Position numbers and translations under genes: made by a program. Positions 43,863 through 52,038 of a stretch of DNA of 64,000 bases are shown here, piece by piece. Under the pieces are notes generated by a model. The model saw only the letters and a list, made by a program, of their open reading frames with translations. It was not told the DNA's origin and did no database searches. Within the stretch, counting starts at the first letter, position 1. Each line of letters begins with the position of its first letter. Origin of the DNA: Acinetobacter sp. ANC 4558 (GTDB taxonomy: Bacteria; Pseudomonadota; Gammaproteobacteria; Pseudomonadales; Moraxellaceae); NCBI RefSeq assembly GCF_002135375.1, contig NZ_NEGH01000003.1, positions 186,001 through 250,000 of the forward strand, read 5' to 3'.

Positions 43863-44552
43863 ATGAATAGTCAAGATCAGTTATTAATCCAACCCGAAAC
43901 ATTAAGAGGGCAAGTGGAAAATAAATTGAGAGAGTGTATTCTTACTGGATATTTCCACCCAAATCAGAAGTTAGTCGAACGAGAACTTTGTGAAATGTTG
44001 GGTGTGAGCCGAACATCAATAAGAGAAGCATTGAGGAAACTTGAAGCTGAAAAATTAATTATTATTATTCCTCACAAAGGTCCAATTGTGACTTTGATTT
44101 CGATCCAAGAGGCAAAAGATATCTATGCCCTAAGAAAAGTCATGGAAGGTTATGCTTTTAAATTATTTTCACAAAATTCGACACTTGAACAAATTGAATT
44201 ATTAGCAAATGCAGTCAATGATTTAGAAAAAGATTTAGAAAGCAAAGAAAAAATATCTATTATTCATTCTAAAAATAAAATTTACGAAATATTATTCCAA
44301 CATTGTGGTAACACCTTAATTCAAGATGTCATTAATAGCATTAATTCAAGAGTCAATATTTTACGTAAAACCTCTCTACTTGATGAACAACGACTACAAG
44401 AAAGTATATTTGAAATTAAAGAAATTCTTGATGCGATTCGGGCTAGAAACCACGATCTAACTGAAAAACTATCAAATAAACATGTTGAAAATGCAGAAAA
44501 AACAGCTTTAAAGATTCTTGAGAAAATACATCAAGAATATGCTACAAAATAA
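43863..44552 (+). CDS. GntR-family regulator, FCD/FadR subfamily
   Basis: 229 residues. Winged helix with LRGQVENKLRECILTGYFHP, then LVERELCEMLGVSRTSIREALRKLEAEKLI near residues 37-66, the GntR signature. The C-terminal FCD domain is all-helical, with the metal-ligand region KDIYALRKVMEG near 89-100 and later histidines (HSKNKIYEILFQH). FCD regulators usually answer to small organic acids. Divergent from the dehydrogenase-transporter operon and convergent with the CMD-ALDH-HIBADH operon. Three identical TTGTATTACAA sites flank all these units, so it very likely controls them and itself. Confidence 0.88.
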   Translation: MNSQDQLLIQPETLRGQVENKLRECILTGYFHPNQKLVERELCEMLGVSRTSIREALRKLEAEKLIIIIPHKGPIVTLISIQEAKDIYALRKVMEGYAFKLFSQNSTLEQIELLANAVNDLEKDLESKEKISIIHSKNKIYEILFQHCGNTLIQDVINSINSRVNILRKTSLLDEQRLQESIFEIKEILDAIRARNHDLTEKLSNKHVENAEKTALKILEKIHQEYATK

Positions 44553-44565
44553 ATATTAAAGTCAT

Positions 44566-44584
44566 GAGGGGTAAATTACCCCTC
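44566..44584. terminator. Hairpin between convergent gntR and CMD genes
   Basis: GAGGGGTAA (44566-44574) and TTACCCCTC (44576-44584) are perfect complements around a single base. GC-rich relative to the region, located 13 bp after the gntR stop and 6 bp after the CMD gene. No T-run. Confidence 0.5.
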
Positions 44585-44590
44585 AAAGAT

Positions 44591-44962
44591 TCAAACTGAC
44601 TTGATCACATCTGAAGCAACTCTCATTGCTGCTAAACCACACGGTACTCCTCCATAAACAGCAGCTTGCCGAATAATTGCTGCAATTTCTTCATGTGAAA
44701 CACCATTGGTAATCGCACCTCGAACATGTACGCTCAGTTCATGATGTTGGCTTAAAACGGTCAACATTGCGATATTCAACATACTTCTAGTTTTGTAGTC
44801 TAAAGTCTCATCTCCCCAGACAGCACCCCAACAATATTCTGTGACTAACTCTTGCATGGGTTTATTCAGCTCATCCGCATTTTCCCAAGATTTTTCAACA
44901 TGTACTGCACCTAAAACCTGTTTTCTGTTTTTAAATCCTTGATCAAAATTTGAATTTGTCAT
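44591..44962 (-). CDS. Carboxymuconolactone-decarboxylase-like protein
   Basis: 123 residues, one CMD domain. EYCWGAVWGDETLDYKTRSM near residues 43-62 and LSVHVRGAITNGVSHEEIAA near 77-96 are typical of the PcaC/YurZ group; no CxxC, so not an AhpD-type peroxidase. PcaC itself decarboxylates 4-carboxymuconolactone in the protocatechuate pathway, but many relatives sit in unrelated catabolic operons with unknown roles, as here with aldehyde and hydroxyacid dehydrogenases. ATG overlaps the ALDH stop as TAATG. Last gene of its operon. Confidence 0.82.
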   Translation of the reverse strand: MTNSNFDQGFKNRKQVLGAVHVEKSWENADELNKPMQELVTEYCWGAVWGDETLDYKTRSMLNIAMLTVLSQHHELSVHVRGAITNGVSHEEIAAIIRQAAVYGGVPCGLAAMRVASDVIKSV

Positions 44963-46395
44963 TATTTACATACTCCATTACGTTTAATCACTGCTTTAAT
45001 TTCTAAATATTCATGTAATCCATACTCGCCCCATTCACGACCATTGCCAGACTGTTTATAACCGCCAAAAGGTGCATTAAAATCTGGAGGTGGATAGTTA
45101 ATTTGTACGTTACCTGCACGTATTCTTTTGGCAATTTCAAATGCCCTATTTTCATCATTCGATTGAATATAAGATGCCAGCCCATATGGGCTATCGTTTG
45201 CAATATCAATCGCCTCAGATTCAGAAAAATATGGAAGTATGACCAGTACAGGACCAAAAATTTCTTCTTGAGCAATGATCATTTTCGAGTGCACATCAGA
45301 AAAAATAGTTGGTTTTACAAAATATCCTTTCTCTAACCCTTCTGGTTTACCTAGACCACCATGAATTAATGTTGCACCTTCATTAATTGCAGTCTGAATC
45401 AAAGACTGAACTCGTTCATACTGTTTTAAATTAACCAAAGGCCCTAGTGTCGTTAATTCATTTGATGTATCACCTACGACATAAGACTGTGCGGCTTTAA
45501 TTGCAATTGTTTCGACATGCTTTAACTGACTTTGAGGGACTAATAATCTCGTCGGAATTGAACAAGATTGCCCTGAATTCGTGAAGCAAGCAGCAACTGC
45601 TAGAGTAATTACCGTATCAAAGTCAACATCATCCAAGACAATATTTGGTGACTTTCCACCTAGCTCTTGTGCAACACGTTTTACGGTAAGAGCTGCATTT
45701 TGAGCAACTTTAATTCCTGCTTGCGTCGAGCCAGTAAAAGAAATCATATCAATATCGGGATGCAATGAAATGGCTTCACCGACTTCATAATCACCATAAA
45801 CCAAGTTAAATACCCCATGAGGTACACCAGCTTCATGTAAAACTTGTGCAAACAATTGTGTACTTAAAGATGAATATTCACTTGGCTTAAGTACAACAGT
45901 ACAGCCCGTCGCTAAAGCAGGAGCTACTTTCACCATAATTTGATTAATCGGCCAGTTCCAAGGTGTAATCAAACCACAAACACCAATTGGTTCATGCAAA
46001 ATAAAACCTGTATTTGTACACTTCTGAAAATTAAAATTTTTCAAAGCCAATATTGCTGCTTCTAAATGAACCACACCACGTAAAGCTTGAGCATTTTTAG
46101 AAAAAGTAATGGGAGATCCCATTTCTATACGAATTAATTCTGCAAATTCATCCATTTTTTCTTTATAAATGTTCAGAATATTTTCTAAAAGGTTAATTCG
46201 ATATTCTACGGTACTATTCGAATAGCTTAAAAATGCATTTCGTGCTGCTTTAACGGCCTCATTCACATCTTCTTGATTACCCAAAGATAACACCCCAACC
46301 ACGTCTTCATTAGATGGGTTAATGAGTTCTAATACATTTGTTCCATGTGGTTGAGTCCATTGTCCATTAATATAAAACTGATCAATTTTCATCAT
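44962..46395 (-). CDS. NAD(P)-dependent aldehyde dehydrogenase
   Basis: 477 residues from the chosen ATG (alternatives at 46404 and 46392). Classical ALDH: GLITPWNWPINQIMVKVAPAL near residues 137-157, ISFTGSTQAG near 215-224, general-base Glu in QELGGKSPNIVLDD near 247-260, and catalytic Cys in FTNSGQSCSIPTRLLV near 274-289. EEIFGPVLVI near 380-389 also fits. Substrate not deducible, but it is the only aldehyde dehydrogenase near mdlC, whose product is benzaldehyde, and the operon also encodes a CMD protein and a hydroxyacid dehydrogenase. Overlaps or abuts the HIBADH-like stop. Confidence 0.88.
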   Translation of the reverse strand: MMKIDQFYINGQWTQPHGTNVLELINPSNEDVVGVLSLGNQEDVNEAVKAARNAFLSYSNSTVEYRINLLENILNIYKEKMDEFAELIRIEMGSPITFSKNAQALRGVVHLEAAILALKNFNFQKCTNTGFILHEPIGVCGLITPWNWPINQIMVKVAPALATGCTVVLKPSEYSSLSTQLFAQVLHEAGVPHGVFNLVYGDYEVGEAISLHPDIDMISFTGSTQAGIKVAQNAALTVKRVAQELGGKSPNIVLDDVDFDTVITLAVAACFTNSGQSCSIPTRLLVPQSQLKHVETIAIKAAQSYVVGDTSNELTTLGPLVNLKQYERVQSLIQTAINEGATLIHGGLGKPEGLEKGYFVKPTIFSDVHSKMIIAQEEIFGPVLVILPYFSESEAIDIANDSPYGLASYIQSNDENRAFEIAKRIRAGNVQINYPPPDFNAPFGGYKQSGNGREWGEYGLHEYLEIKAVIKRNGVCK

Positions 46396-46396
46396 G

Positions 46397-47290
46397 TTAT
46401 CCATCTAGATTACCAATTTTTTTATAAATTTCCGTATGATCTACATTAGCCTGACATTCTTTTGCCGATGTGTTCCAAAACTTAAAAACGGCATCACTCA
46501 AAGGCAAATTAAATTGCAAATTTTCTGTTAAATTTTTAGCAATATTTAAATCCTTATTCATTAAAATAAGTGAGAAACCTGAAGCATATGTTTCATTTAA
46601 AACAAATTGTTTAATTTTATTTTCAGATGCATTGGTTTTACCTGATGATGAGTTCAAGACATCTGTCATAATGTCTGGATCGATACCAAATTTTTCAGCA
46701 ACTTTTAAAGCCTCTATTGTTGCTGTCATCGCAGCTGCCGACACATAATTATTTAATGCTTTTGCTGCATGACCTGAACCACTCGTACCGACATAAATAA
46801 TTTTACTTCCCATACTCTTGAGCAATGCAATGTGTTCATTAAATAATTGGCGAGGTCCGCCAACCATGATAGTGATCTCACCAGAGACCGCTTTTTTTAC
46901 TCCTCCTGAAACAGGCGCATCTAAATATTGAAAGCCCTTTAAAGATAAAGTCTTTGCTAATGCTCTTGAGCGTAACGGCTCAGAGGAGCTCATATCAATA
47001 ATGACTGTATTTTCTCTTAACTGGGCGCAAACTCCGTCCCTGTCTTCGTCTCCGAGTAATGCTTTTTCTACAATATTTGAATTTGGCAACATGGTAATCA
47101 AAATATCTATCTGATGAAGCCTATTTAAATCCAATTGCTCAATACCATCAAAACTTAATGCTTTATCTACTTTTGCATGATCAAGATCTGAAACATATAT
47201 TTTATATCCGTGCTTATTGATTTGTTGAACCATAGGTAAACCCATCATTCCCAAACCAATAAAACCGATGACTTCACTTTTAAGTGACAT
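46397..47290 (-). CDS. 3-hydroxyisobutyrate-dehydrogenase-like beta-hydroxyacid dehydrogenase
   Basis: 297 residues. N-terminal cofactor motif GFIGLGMMGLPMVQQINKHG near residues 9-28, substrate-binding DAPVSGGVKKAVSGEITIMVGG near 118-139, catalytic lysine in GSGHAAKALNNYVSAAAM near 165-182. These define the HIBADH/tartronate-semialdehyde-reductase family. A start at 47296 is possible, but AAGGA is correctly spaced for ATG 47290. First gene of the operon with ALDH and CMD; TTGTAATACAA (the GntR site read on the opposite strand) lies 39-49 bp upstream. Exact substrate unknown. Confidence 0.86.
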   Translation of the reverse strand: MSLKSEVIGFIGLGMMGLPMVQQINKHGYKIYVSDLDHAKVDKALSFDGIEQLDLNRLHQIDILITMLPNSNIVEKALLGDEDRDGVCAQLRENTVIIDMSSSEPLRSRALAKTLSLKGFQYLDAPVSGGVKKAVSGEITIMVGGPRQLFNEHIALLKSMGSKIIYVGTSGSGHAAKALNNYVSAAAMTATIEALKVAEKFGIDPDIMTDVLNSSSGKTNASENKIKQFVLNETYASGFSLILMNKDLNIAKNLTENLQFNLPLSDAVFKFWNTSAKECQANVDHTEIYKKIGNLDG

Positions 47291-47328
47291 ACGCATTCCT
47301 TTGTCTCGTTAATATTTTTATTATATTA

Positions 47329-47339
47329 TTGTAATACAA
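47329..47339. promoter_or_regulatory. GntR operator, copy 3 (HIBADH-like operon promoter)
   Basis: TTGTAATACAA, which is TTGTATTACAA on the minus strand, the direction of the operon. Minus-strand context CATATTGTATTACAATAATA matches copy 2 on the left and copy 1 on the right. Confidence 0.75.
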
Positions 47340-47366
47340 TATGTCAACTTAAAATTTAATATTATT

Positions 47367-47383
47367 GTTTTGAAATTCAAAAC
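47367..47383. promoter_or_regulatory. 17-bp palindrome upstream of the SDR gene
   Basis: GTTTTGAA-A-TTCAAAAC is a perfect 8-1-8 inverted repeat, 78 bp before the ATG at 47462 and 77 bp from the divergent HIBADH-like start. Different from the GntR site, so it implies a second regulator in this divergent promoter. Confidence 0.45.
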
Positions 47384-47461
47384 AGTTCATGCATATATTT
47401 CGGATTAACAAATTAATCATTTTTCGCTAGGATTTTAACAACAGATCATGAGGAATATTCA

Positions 47462-48283
47462 ATGTCAAATACGGTTTTAATCACAGGTTGTTCATCAGGT
47501 GTTGGCGAAGCAACTGCGAAATTATTTGCAGCAAAAGGTTTTAGTGTGATTGCAACAATGCGATCACCTGAAGCTAATACAAGCTTAGATGGAATTAAAA
47601 ACTTAATTAAAGTCAGATTAGATGTCGAAGATATTTCAAGCATTCAACATGCAATAACAGAAGGTATTAAAATATTCGGACAAATCAATTTCGTCATTAA
47701 TAATGCAGGCTTTGGACAATATGGCATTTTTGAAGGAATGCCTATGGATAAAGTGCGGAAAAATTTTGATGTCAATGTATTTGGAGTAATGAATGTTATT
47801 CAACAAATGACCCCTATTTTTCGCCAACAAGGTGGTGGAGTGATTTTAAATGTCAGCTCTTGTGGTGGAATTGTGGGGCTCCCTCTCATTTCAATTTATG
47901 CATCAACTAAATTTGCTTTAGAAGGGTTTATAGAATCGATCTCTTATGAATTAGCATCACAAAATATTATCACCAAAATTTATGAACCAGGTGGCATTAT
48001 AAGCCCATTTCATCAACGTGCAGCAGAAGAAAATACAGGAAATAGTGATATTACAAGCTACGATAGTTTCATTGAAAATGTAAATAATGCAATGGGAAAA
48101 ATGGCAATTGGCGCAGCTTCGGTAGAACAAGTCGCACAAGATATTTTTGATGCAACCACAGATTCCACAGATAAGCTACGTTATTGTTCACCTTATGGTG
48201 TTGAACAATTGGTTCGTGCGCGACGTGAATTCAGTGATGAAAATTACGAAAAATTTGCACGTACACAATTGCCAAGAAAATAA
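47462..48283 (+). CDS. Short-chain dehydrogenase/reductase
   Basis: 273 residues. TGCSSGVGEATA near residues 7-18, RLDVED near 53-58, NNAGFGQYGIFE near 78-89, catalytic Ser in NVSSCGGIVG near 130, YASTKFALEGF with Tyr and Lys, then EPGGIISPF. The LDVED motif and GCSSGVG suggest NADP-type specificity weakly. Divergent from the HIBADH-like operon and followed 19 bp later by a RibD-like reductase, with which it probably forms a small operon. Substrate unknown. Confidence 0.82.
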   Translation: MSNTVLITGCSSGVGEATAKLFAAKGFSVIATMRSPEANTSLDGIKNLIKVRLDVEDISSIQHAITEGIKIFGQINFVINNAGFGQYGIFEGMPMDKVRKNFDVNVFGVMNVIQQMTPIFRQQGGGVILNVSSCGGIVGLPLISIYASTKFALEGFIESISYELASQNIITKIYEPGGIISPFHQRAAEENTGNSDITSYDSFIENVNNAMGKMAIGAASVEQVAQDIFDATTDSTDKLRYCSPYGVEQLVRARREFSDENYEKFARTQLPRK

Positions 48284-48302
48284 GTTATCTTAGAGAAATA
48301 CA

Positions 48303-49016
48303 ATGAAAAGACCCTATATTATTTGTCATATGTTGACTTCTTTAGATGGGAAAACATCTGGTGATTTCTTAGCCTCCCCAGAGATTATTCCTGCAACAAC
48401 TGCATATGAAAGAATTAATCATACATTTCATGCAACTGCTTGGCTCAGTGGTCGTATTTCGATGGAAGAGAGTTTTACTTTTTTCAAACAGCCCATGTTT
48501 GAAATAGATGCACCGATATATCCTAAAGAAGATTATATCGCAGAACCCCATGCTCAAATTTATATGGTGGTGATTGATACCACTGGAAAAGTTGCGTGGG
48601 AAAGTAATACGCTACATTATCAAGATCGACCCGCTGCCCATATTGTTGAAGTATTAACACATCAGGTGAAAGATGAATATGTTTCATACTTAAAACAACG
48701 GAAAATTTCATATATTTTTGCTGGAGAAAATCAATTAGATTTAGGCTTAGCCTTAGAAAAGTTATCTAATTTATTTGGAATAAAAACCTTAATTGTTTCT
48801 GGTGGCGGACGTACTAATGGTTATTTTTTAAAAGAAAATTATATCGATGAAATTAGCTTAATTATTTCTCCAGTCATTTCTGGCGATGATCACGCGATAA
48901 CACTCTTTCATGGTACAAATGAATTAAATAATGCGGTATCGACAGCTTATCAGCTCATACATACAGAAGCATTAGATGCAGGGGGTATTTGGCTACGATA
49001 TCGGCATATCACCTAA
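48303..49016 (+). CDS. RibD C-terminal / dihydrofolate-reductase-like reductase
   Basis: 237 residues. RPYIICHMLTSLDGKTSGDF near residues 3-22 is the N-terminal strand and loop of the RibD_C/DHFR-like fold; TLIVSGGGRTNGYFLKEN near 161-178 and EISLIISPVISG near 183-194 complete the NADPH-binding pattern. It lacks the deaminase half of RibD and lies far from other riboflavin genes, so a stand-alone NADPH reductase of unknown substrate is the best description. AGAGAAA ribosome site. Confidence 0.8.
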   Translation: MKRPYIICHMLTSLDGKTSGDFLASPEIIPATTAYERINHTFHATAWLSGRISMEESFTFFKQPMFEIDAPIYPKEDYIAEPHAQIYMVVIDTTGKVAWESNTLHYQDRPAAHIVEVLTHQVKDEYVSYLKQRKISYIFAGENQLDLGLALEKLSNLFGIKTLIVSGGGRTNGYFLKENYIDEISLIISPVISGDDHAITLFHGTNELNNAVSTAYQLIHTEALDAGGIWLRYRHIT

Positions 49017-49059
49017 AATACGCTTTAAATCCCTAAATATTCTATCCTAAGATGAAACA

Positions 49060-49971
49060 ATGATGAAATTTGCTAAAACAACTTTATTTGACCTACAAGC
49101 TGTGATTGCGATAGAAAAACATCGTAATTTTCGTAAAGCAGCACAGTCTCTCGGTGTATCTGCATCGACACTTAGCAATGCAATTTCATCATTAGAAGCA
49201 GACATGGGGATTCGTCTATTTAACCGAACAACTCGCAGTGTATTCTTATCTGATGCTGGACAAGCATTTTTACAACGCCTGAGTCCCGCGCTTGCTGAAT
49301 TAGAAAGTGTTTTAGATGATGTTACTGAATTTCGAAATACCCCCAAAGGCGTTTTAAAAATCAGCACTGCTGAAGTAGCAGCTAGAATTCTTTTTCCATC
49401 AATACTCAATAAATTTTCAAAATTATATCCTGAGCTTACATTGGAACTTATTGTCCAAGAACATTTAGTCGATATTGTAAAAGAAGGTATGGATGCAGGG
49501 ATTCGTCTTAAGAGTCTAGTACCTAAAGATATGATTTGTATTCCTGTTGGACCTGAATATTTCCGTCCGCTGGTGGTTGCCTCTCCTGAATATTTTGAAA
49601 AATATGGTGTGCCGTCCTCTCCGCATGATCTCAGTCAACACAATTGTATTGCTTTTCGTTTTACGTCTGGAAAAATTTACCATTGGGAGTTCACGGATAA
49701 TGGCATATTTATCGACATAAAACCCAAAGGAAATCTGATTGTAAATAATCAAAATATTGCAATTGATGCCGCTAAAGATGGATCAGGTATTGCTTATATT
49801 AATGATTGGAGTATTCGAGAGGAACTTGCAAGAGGTGAGTTAGTTCCTATCTTAAAAGACTATGAAATTACCTATGAAGGTATGGCTTTATATTTCCCAG
49901 GTCATCGTTTAATTCCTGCAGGATTACGTGCATTAATTGATACGCTACGTGATGACGCCACTTTCAAATAA
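49060..49971 (+). CDS. LysR-family regulator
   Basis: 303 residues. Helix-turn-helix LQAVIAIEKHRNFRKAAQSL with VSASTLSNAISSLEADMGIRLF near residues 10-55, then RTTRSVFLSDAG and an effector domain of the AaeR/DsdC-type group (GMDAGIRL, GSGIAYINDWSIREELARGEL). Start at ATG 49060 or the adjacent ATG 49063. Lies 43 bp after the RibD-like gene and 57 bp before the MBL-fold hydrolase, all on the plus strand; either neighbour could be its target. Confidence 0.85.
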   Translation: MMKFAKTTLFDLQAVIAIEKHRNFRKAAQSLGVSASTLSNAISSLEADMGIRLFNRTTRSVFLSDAGQAFLQRLSPALAELESVLDDVTEFRNTPKGVLKISTAEVAARILFPSILNKFSKLYPELTLELIVQEHLVDIVKEGMDAGIRLKSLVPKDMICIPVGPEYFRPLVVASPEYFEKYGVPSSPHDLSQHNCIAFRFTSGKIYHWEFTDNGIFIDIKPKGNLIVNNQNIAIDAAKDGSGIAYINDWSIREELARGELVPILKDYEITYEGMALYFPGHRLIPAGLRALIDTLRDDATFK

Positions 49972-49974
49972 GAA

Positions 49975-49989
49975 TAACGTTTAACGTTA
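49975..49989. promoter_or_regulatory. 15-bp palindrome before the MBL-fold gene
   Basis: TAACGTT-T-AACGTTA is a perfect 7-1-7 inverted repeat, 39 bp before the hydrolase ATG at 50029. Candidate operator. Confidence 0.4.
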
Positions 49990-50028
49990 CTCACTGAATA
50001 TATACTCATTTTTAATGTTGATTCACAC

Positions 50029-51105
50029 ATGAAAAAAAGAATTTGGATTCCTACGTTTCTCCTCATAACCCCACTAAGTTATCTCTCTGCTATGCCACAA
50101 AATTTAAACTTACCCCAGAGTGATCATTATAATGTCACTCAACAACAATTTGTAAATCGCCATCCTATTGAAGAACCGATTTCCTTTTCAGTCGCCGTTC
50201 GTACACTTTGGGATATGTTCTACAATGAAAAAAAACGTGCCCCAGCACACACGCTCCCTATGCAAAAACCAGATTGGAATGTATTTTTGAGTAACCCTCA
50301 AGACAATCAATTTATTTGGTTTGGGCACTCGAACCTACTTATGCGTGTCAGTGGGAAAACCATTGCCGTTGATCCTGTTTTTGGTAAATCGGTTGTCCCT
50401 TTGGGTTTTATGATGCATCGTTTTCAAGATGCTCCCGCACAGATTCATGAGTTTCCATTCATCGATCTAGTGATTATTTCTCATAATCACTATGACCACC
50501 TAGAAAAAAAGACCATTCAATATTTAGTTAAGCATTCTCCTGAAACACAGTATGTAGTTCCTTTAGGTCTAGACAAAACATTAGAAAAATGGGGGGTCGC
50601 GAGTCAAAACATTATTGCACTGGATTGGTGGCAAGATTATCAACTGGATCAAGTGAAAATTACAGCAACAGAAGCACATCACGCATCAGGCCGAGGTCTA
50701 CGTGATACAAATCAATCTTTATGGGCGGGATGGATTATTCAAGATACTCAACAGACCATTTTTTATAGCGGTGATAATGGTTATGGTATCCATTATGCAG
50801 AGGTTGGACGGCGCTTTCCCGCTATTGATCTCGCCTTTTTGGAAAATGGACAATATGATGAAAAGTGGTCTGCAATACATATGAGTCCTGCACAAACAGC
50901 GCAAGCAGCAAAAGATATTGGTGCAAAGGCTGTAGTTCCAGTACATTGGGGAGCTTATAGTATGGCATTACATCATTGGAATGAGTCCGTCATTCAGAGT
51001 GTTCCATTGATGCAATCTTATGGCATTCATACCCTTACCCCTGAAATGGGGCAAATTTTCACGACTGAAACTCAAACCACACAGTGGTATAAAACCATAC
51101 CGTAA
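50029..51105 (+). CDS. Exported metallo-beta-lactamase-fold hydrolase (NAPE-PLD/UlaG-like)
   Basis: 358 residues. N-terminal signal peptide MKKRIWIPTFLLITPLSYLS. Metal site: WFGHSNLLMRVSGKTIAVDP near residues 98-117, then SHNHYDHLEK near 151-160 (HxHxDH), a His in ATEAHHASGRG near 211, YSGDNGYG near 242-249, and VPVHWGAYS near 303-311. The WFGHS and HNHYDH pattern is the NAPE-hydrolysing phospholipase D-like group. It may act on a phospholipid or lactone in the periplasm. Followed by a terminator-like hairpin, convergent with an SDR. Confidence 0.78.
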   Translation: MKKRIWIPTFLLITPLSYLSAMPQNLNLPQSDHYNVTQQQFVNRHPIEEPISFSVAVRTLWDMFYNEKKRAPAHTLPMQKPDWNVFLSNPQDNQFIWFGHSNLLMRVSGKTIAVDPVFGKSVVPLGFMMHRFQDAPAQIHEFPFIDLVIISHNHYDHLEKKTIQYLVKHSPETQYVVPLGLDKTLEKWGVASQNIIALDWWQDYQLDQVKITATEAHHASGRGLRDTNQSLWAGWIIQDTQQTIFYSGDNGYGIHYAEVGRRFPAIDLAFLENGQYDEKWSAIHMSPAQTAQAAKDIGAKAVVPVHWGAYSMALHHWNESVIQSVPLMQSYGIHTLTPEMGQIFTTETQTTQWYKTIP

Positions 51106-51113
51106 AAATAACT

Positions 51114-51143
51114 ATCAAGAACAAAAAATGTTTTGTTCTTGAT
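51114..51143. terminator. Hairpin between convergent MBL and SDR genes
   Basis: ATCAAGAACAAAA (51114-51126) pairs perfectly with TTTTGTTCTTGAT (51131-51143) around a 4-base loop. Serves both strands. Confidence 0.65.
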
Positions 51144-51169
51144 TCACGTCAATGAGTCATACACAATGC

Positions 51170-51922
51170 TTAGATAATTCCACCGTTTACACGTAATGTT
51201 TGTCCATTCACCCAATTACTTCCGTCATTGACCGCAAAATCTAAAACAGCTGCAATATCCTCCACAGTACCTAAGCGTTCTAAAGGCGCTGCTAAACTGA
51301 GTTTAGAAATTAGCTCTTCACTTTTACCATTTAGAAAAAGCTCAGTCGCTGTTGGTCCAGGGGCAATCGCATTTACCGTAATATTTCGCCCTCTTAATTC
51401 CTTTGCTAAAATAACTGTTAGAGATTCAATTGCAGCTTTTGAGGCAGTATAGACCCCATATCCCTCTAAATTCATACCAACAACACTGCTTGATAAATTA
51501 ATAATTTTTCCACCTTGTTCAAGTCGTTGGGCAGCTTCTCGCATGGTATAAATTGCACCTTTGACATTAATTGCAAAAACTTCATCAATGCTGTCATCAT
51601 CTAATTGTTCAATTTTATTTAAACGTAAGATTCCAGCATTATTAATCAATACATCTAATTTTCCATACGTCTGTATTACATAATCAAATAAATTTTTAAC
51701 TTCATTTGCATACTGAATATTGGCTTTAAATGCAGATGCAGAACCACCAGCCGTTTGAATCTTATCTACAATACGATTTGCTTCTTGATCATTATGTGCA
51801 TAATTAATAATAACCTGATGACCTTGGCTTGCCAGTAAACAAGCCGTATATGCACCAATCCCTCTTGAAGCACCTGTAATTAATATCACTTTTTTTTGCT
51901 TAGAATCATTTCTTGCCGTCAT
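51170..51922 (-). CDS. Short-chain dehydrogenase, FabG-like
   Basis: 250 residues. TGASRGIGAYTA near residues 16-27, NNAGILRLNKIEQL near 90-103, catalytic NLSSSVVGMNLEGYGVYTAS with YxxxK (YTASKAAIE) near 157, APGPTATELF near 188-197 and a C-terminal VNGQTLRVNGGII. The VNGQTLRVNGG ending is typical of 3-oxoacyl reductase/glucose-1-dehydrogenase-type SDRs. Divergent from the LysR gene at 52039, which is a likely regulator by arrangement. Confidence 0.85.
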   Translation of the reverse strand: MTARNDSKQKKVILITGASRGIGAYTACLLASQGHQVIINYAHNDQEANRIVDKIQTAGGSASAFKANIQYANEVKNLFDYVIQTYGKLDVLINNAGILRLNKIEQLDDDSIDEVFAINVKGAIYTMREAAQRLEQGGKIINLSSSVVGMNLEGYGVYTASKAAIESLTVILAKELRGRNITVNAIAPGPTATELFLNGKSEELISKLSLAAPLERLGTVEDIAAVLDFAVNDGSNWVNGQTLRVNGGII

Positions 51923-52038
51923 TTCATGATGCCTTTATCGATCAACTGCTGCTATGATACTGTTCATTAAAAGCAAGATAATCTAGTATAAACTGACATC
52001 TTTATCCGAATAACCCGAACAATGTGAGCATAAAAAAG

